This document shows, piece by piece, positions 63,982 through 64,000 of a stretch of 64,000 nucleotides of DNA. Position 1 is the stretch's first letter, and each line of letters begins with the position of its first letter. The translations under genes and the position numbers were made by a program. Under the pieces are notes generated by a model that was given only the letters and a program-made list of their open reading frames with translations, was not told where the DNA came from and ran no database searches. Source of the DNA: Desulfocapsa sp. (GTDB taxonomy: Bacteria > Desulfobacterota > Desulfobulbia > Desulfobulbales > Desulfocapsaceae); NCBI GenBank assembly GCA_016765495.1, contig JAESPV010000007.1, forward strand, positions 87,445 through 151,444, written 5' to 3'.

Positions 63982-64000
63982 CATGCTTAACTGGAGAATG

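Overview
The window looks like a chromosomal segment from a Desulfobacterota-type (sulfate-reducer-like) anaerobe. The reasons are a nap cluster with small multihaem cytochromes and no visible NapB, as in Desulfovibrio, together with TCA-cycle enzymes, a complete beta-oxidation cluster and moderate GC. The taxonomy is inference; no rRNA or tRNA gene was seen.

Layout. (1) 1-22 kb, central metabolism: the 3' part of citrate synthase, a beta-oxidation operon (acyl-CoA synthetase, thiolase FadI, bifunctional FadJ, FadE, and an acyltransferase/hydrolase fusion), aconitase, a CheD-HDOD fusion, a periplasmic-sensor histidine kinase, fumarase C, enolase and a lipoamide-dehydrogenase-like flavoprotein. 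(2) 22-25.4 kb, a scarred junction: ISL3-type and IS110-type transposase remnants, a 9-bp tandem repeat, a long hairpin, and a chemoreceptor gene bracketed by 59-bp inverted repeats. (3) 25.4-52.2 kb, an uninterrupted minus-strand operon encoding an extracellular contractile injection system (eCIS; Afp/PVC-like). It has a single sheath, a single tube, a hub chaperone, a Pvc16-type cap, a Pvc15-type ATPase, a DUF4157 protein, split Pvc7-like and split VgrG-like hub/spike genes, gp25, gp6/J, and a gpI-like protein with a built-in beta-propeller. These are followed by unusual distal genes: two related fibre-adaptor-like proteins, a DUF6519-like protein, a secreted VWA/beta-barrel protein, an unknown protein and a leaderless astacin-like zinc protease. 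(4) 52.2-54.5 kb, the apparent control module of the eCIS: a minus-strand -24/-12 (sigma-54) promoter with upstream dyads, a sigma-54 activator gene, and upstream of that a GEMM-I (cyclic-di-GMP) riboswitch whose 3' strand overlaps an intrinsic terminator. (5) 55-57 kb: a DUF3047 protein and a metallo-beta-lactamase-fold hydrolase. (6) 56.9-63.9 kb: a periplasmic nitrate reductase cluster (two exported proteins, two tetrahaem cytochromes, NapA, NapD, NapG-like, NapH-like).

Working model (inference): cyclic-di-GMP stabilises the aptamer, prevents termination and allows synthesis of the activator. The activator then opens the sigma-54 promoter of the eCIS operon. The particle would be assembled in the cytoplasm, and the zinc protease and the DUF4157 protein, both without signal peptides, are the best cargo candidates. 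No classical tail fibre, PAAR tip or long tape-measure gene is visible, so the distal genes may replace these functions.

Dispersed short repeats at 20.2, 54.9 and 59.2 kb occur in all three backgrounds and look like a genome-wide repeat family.
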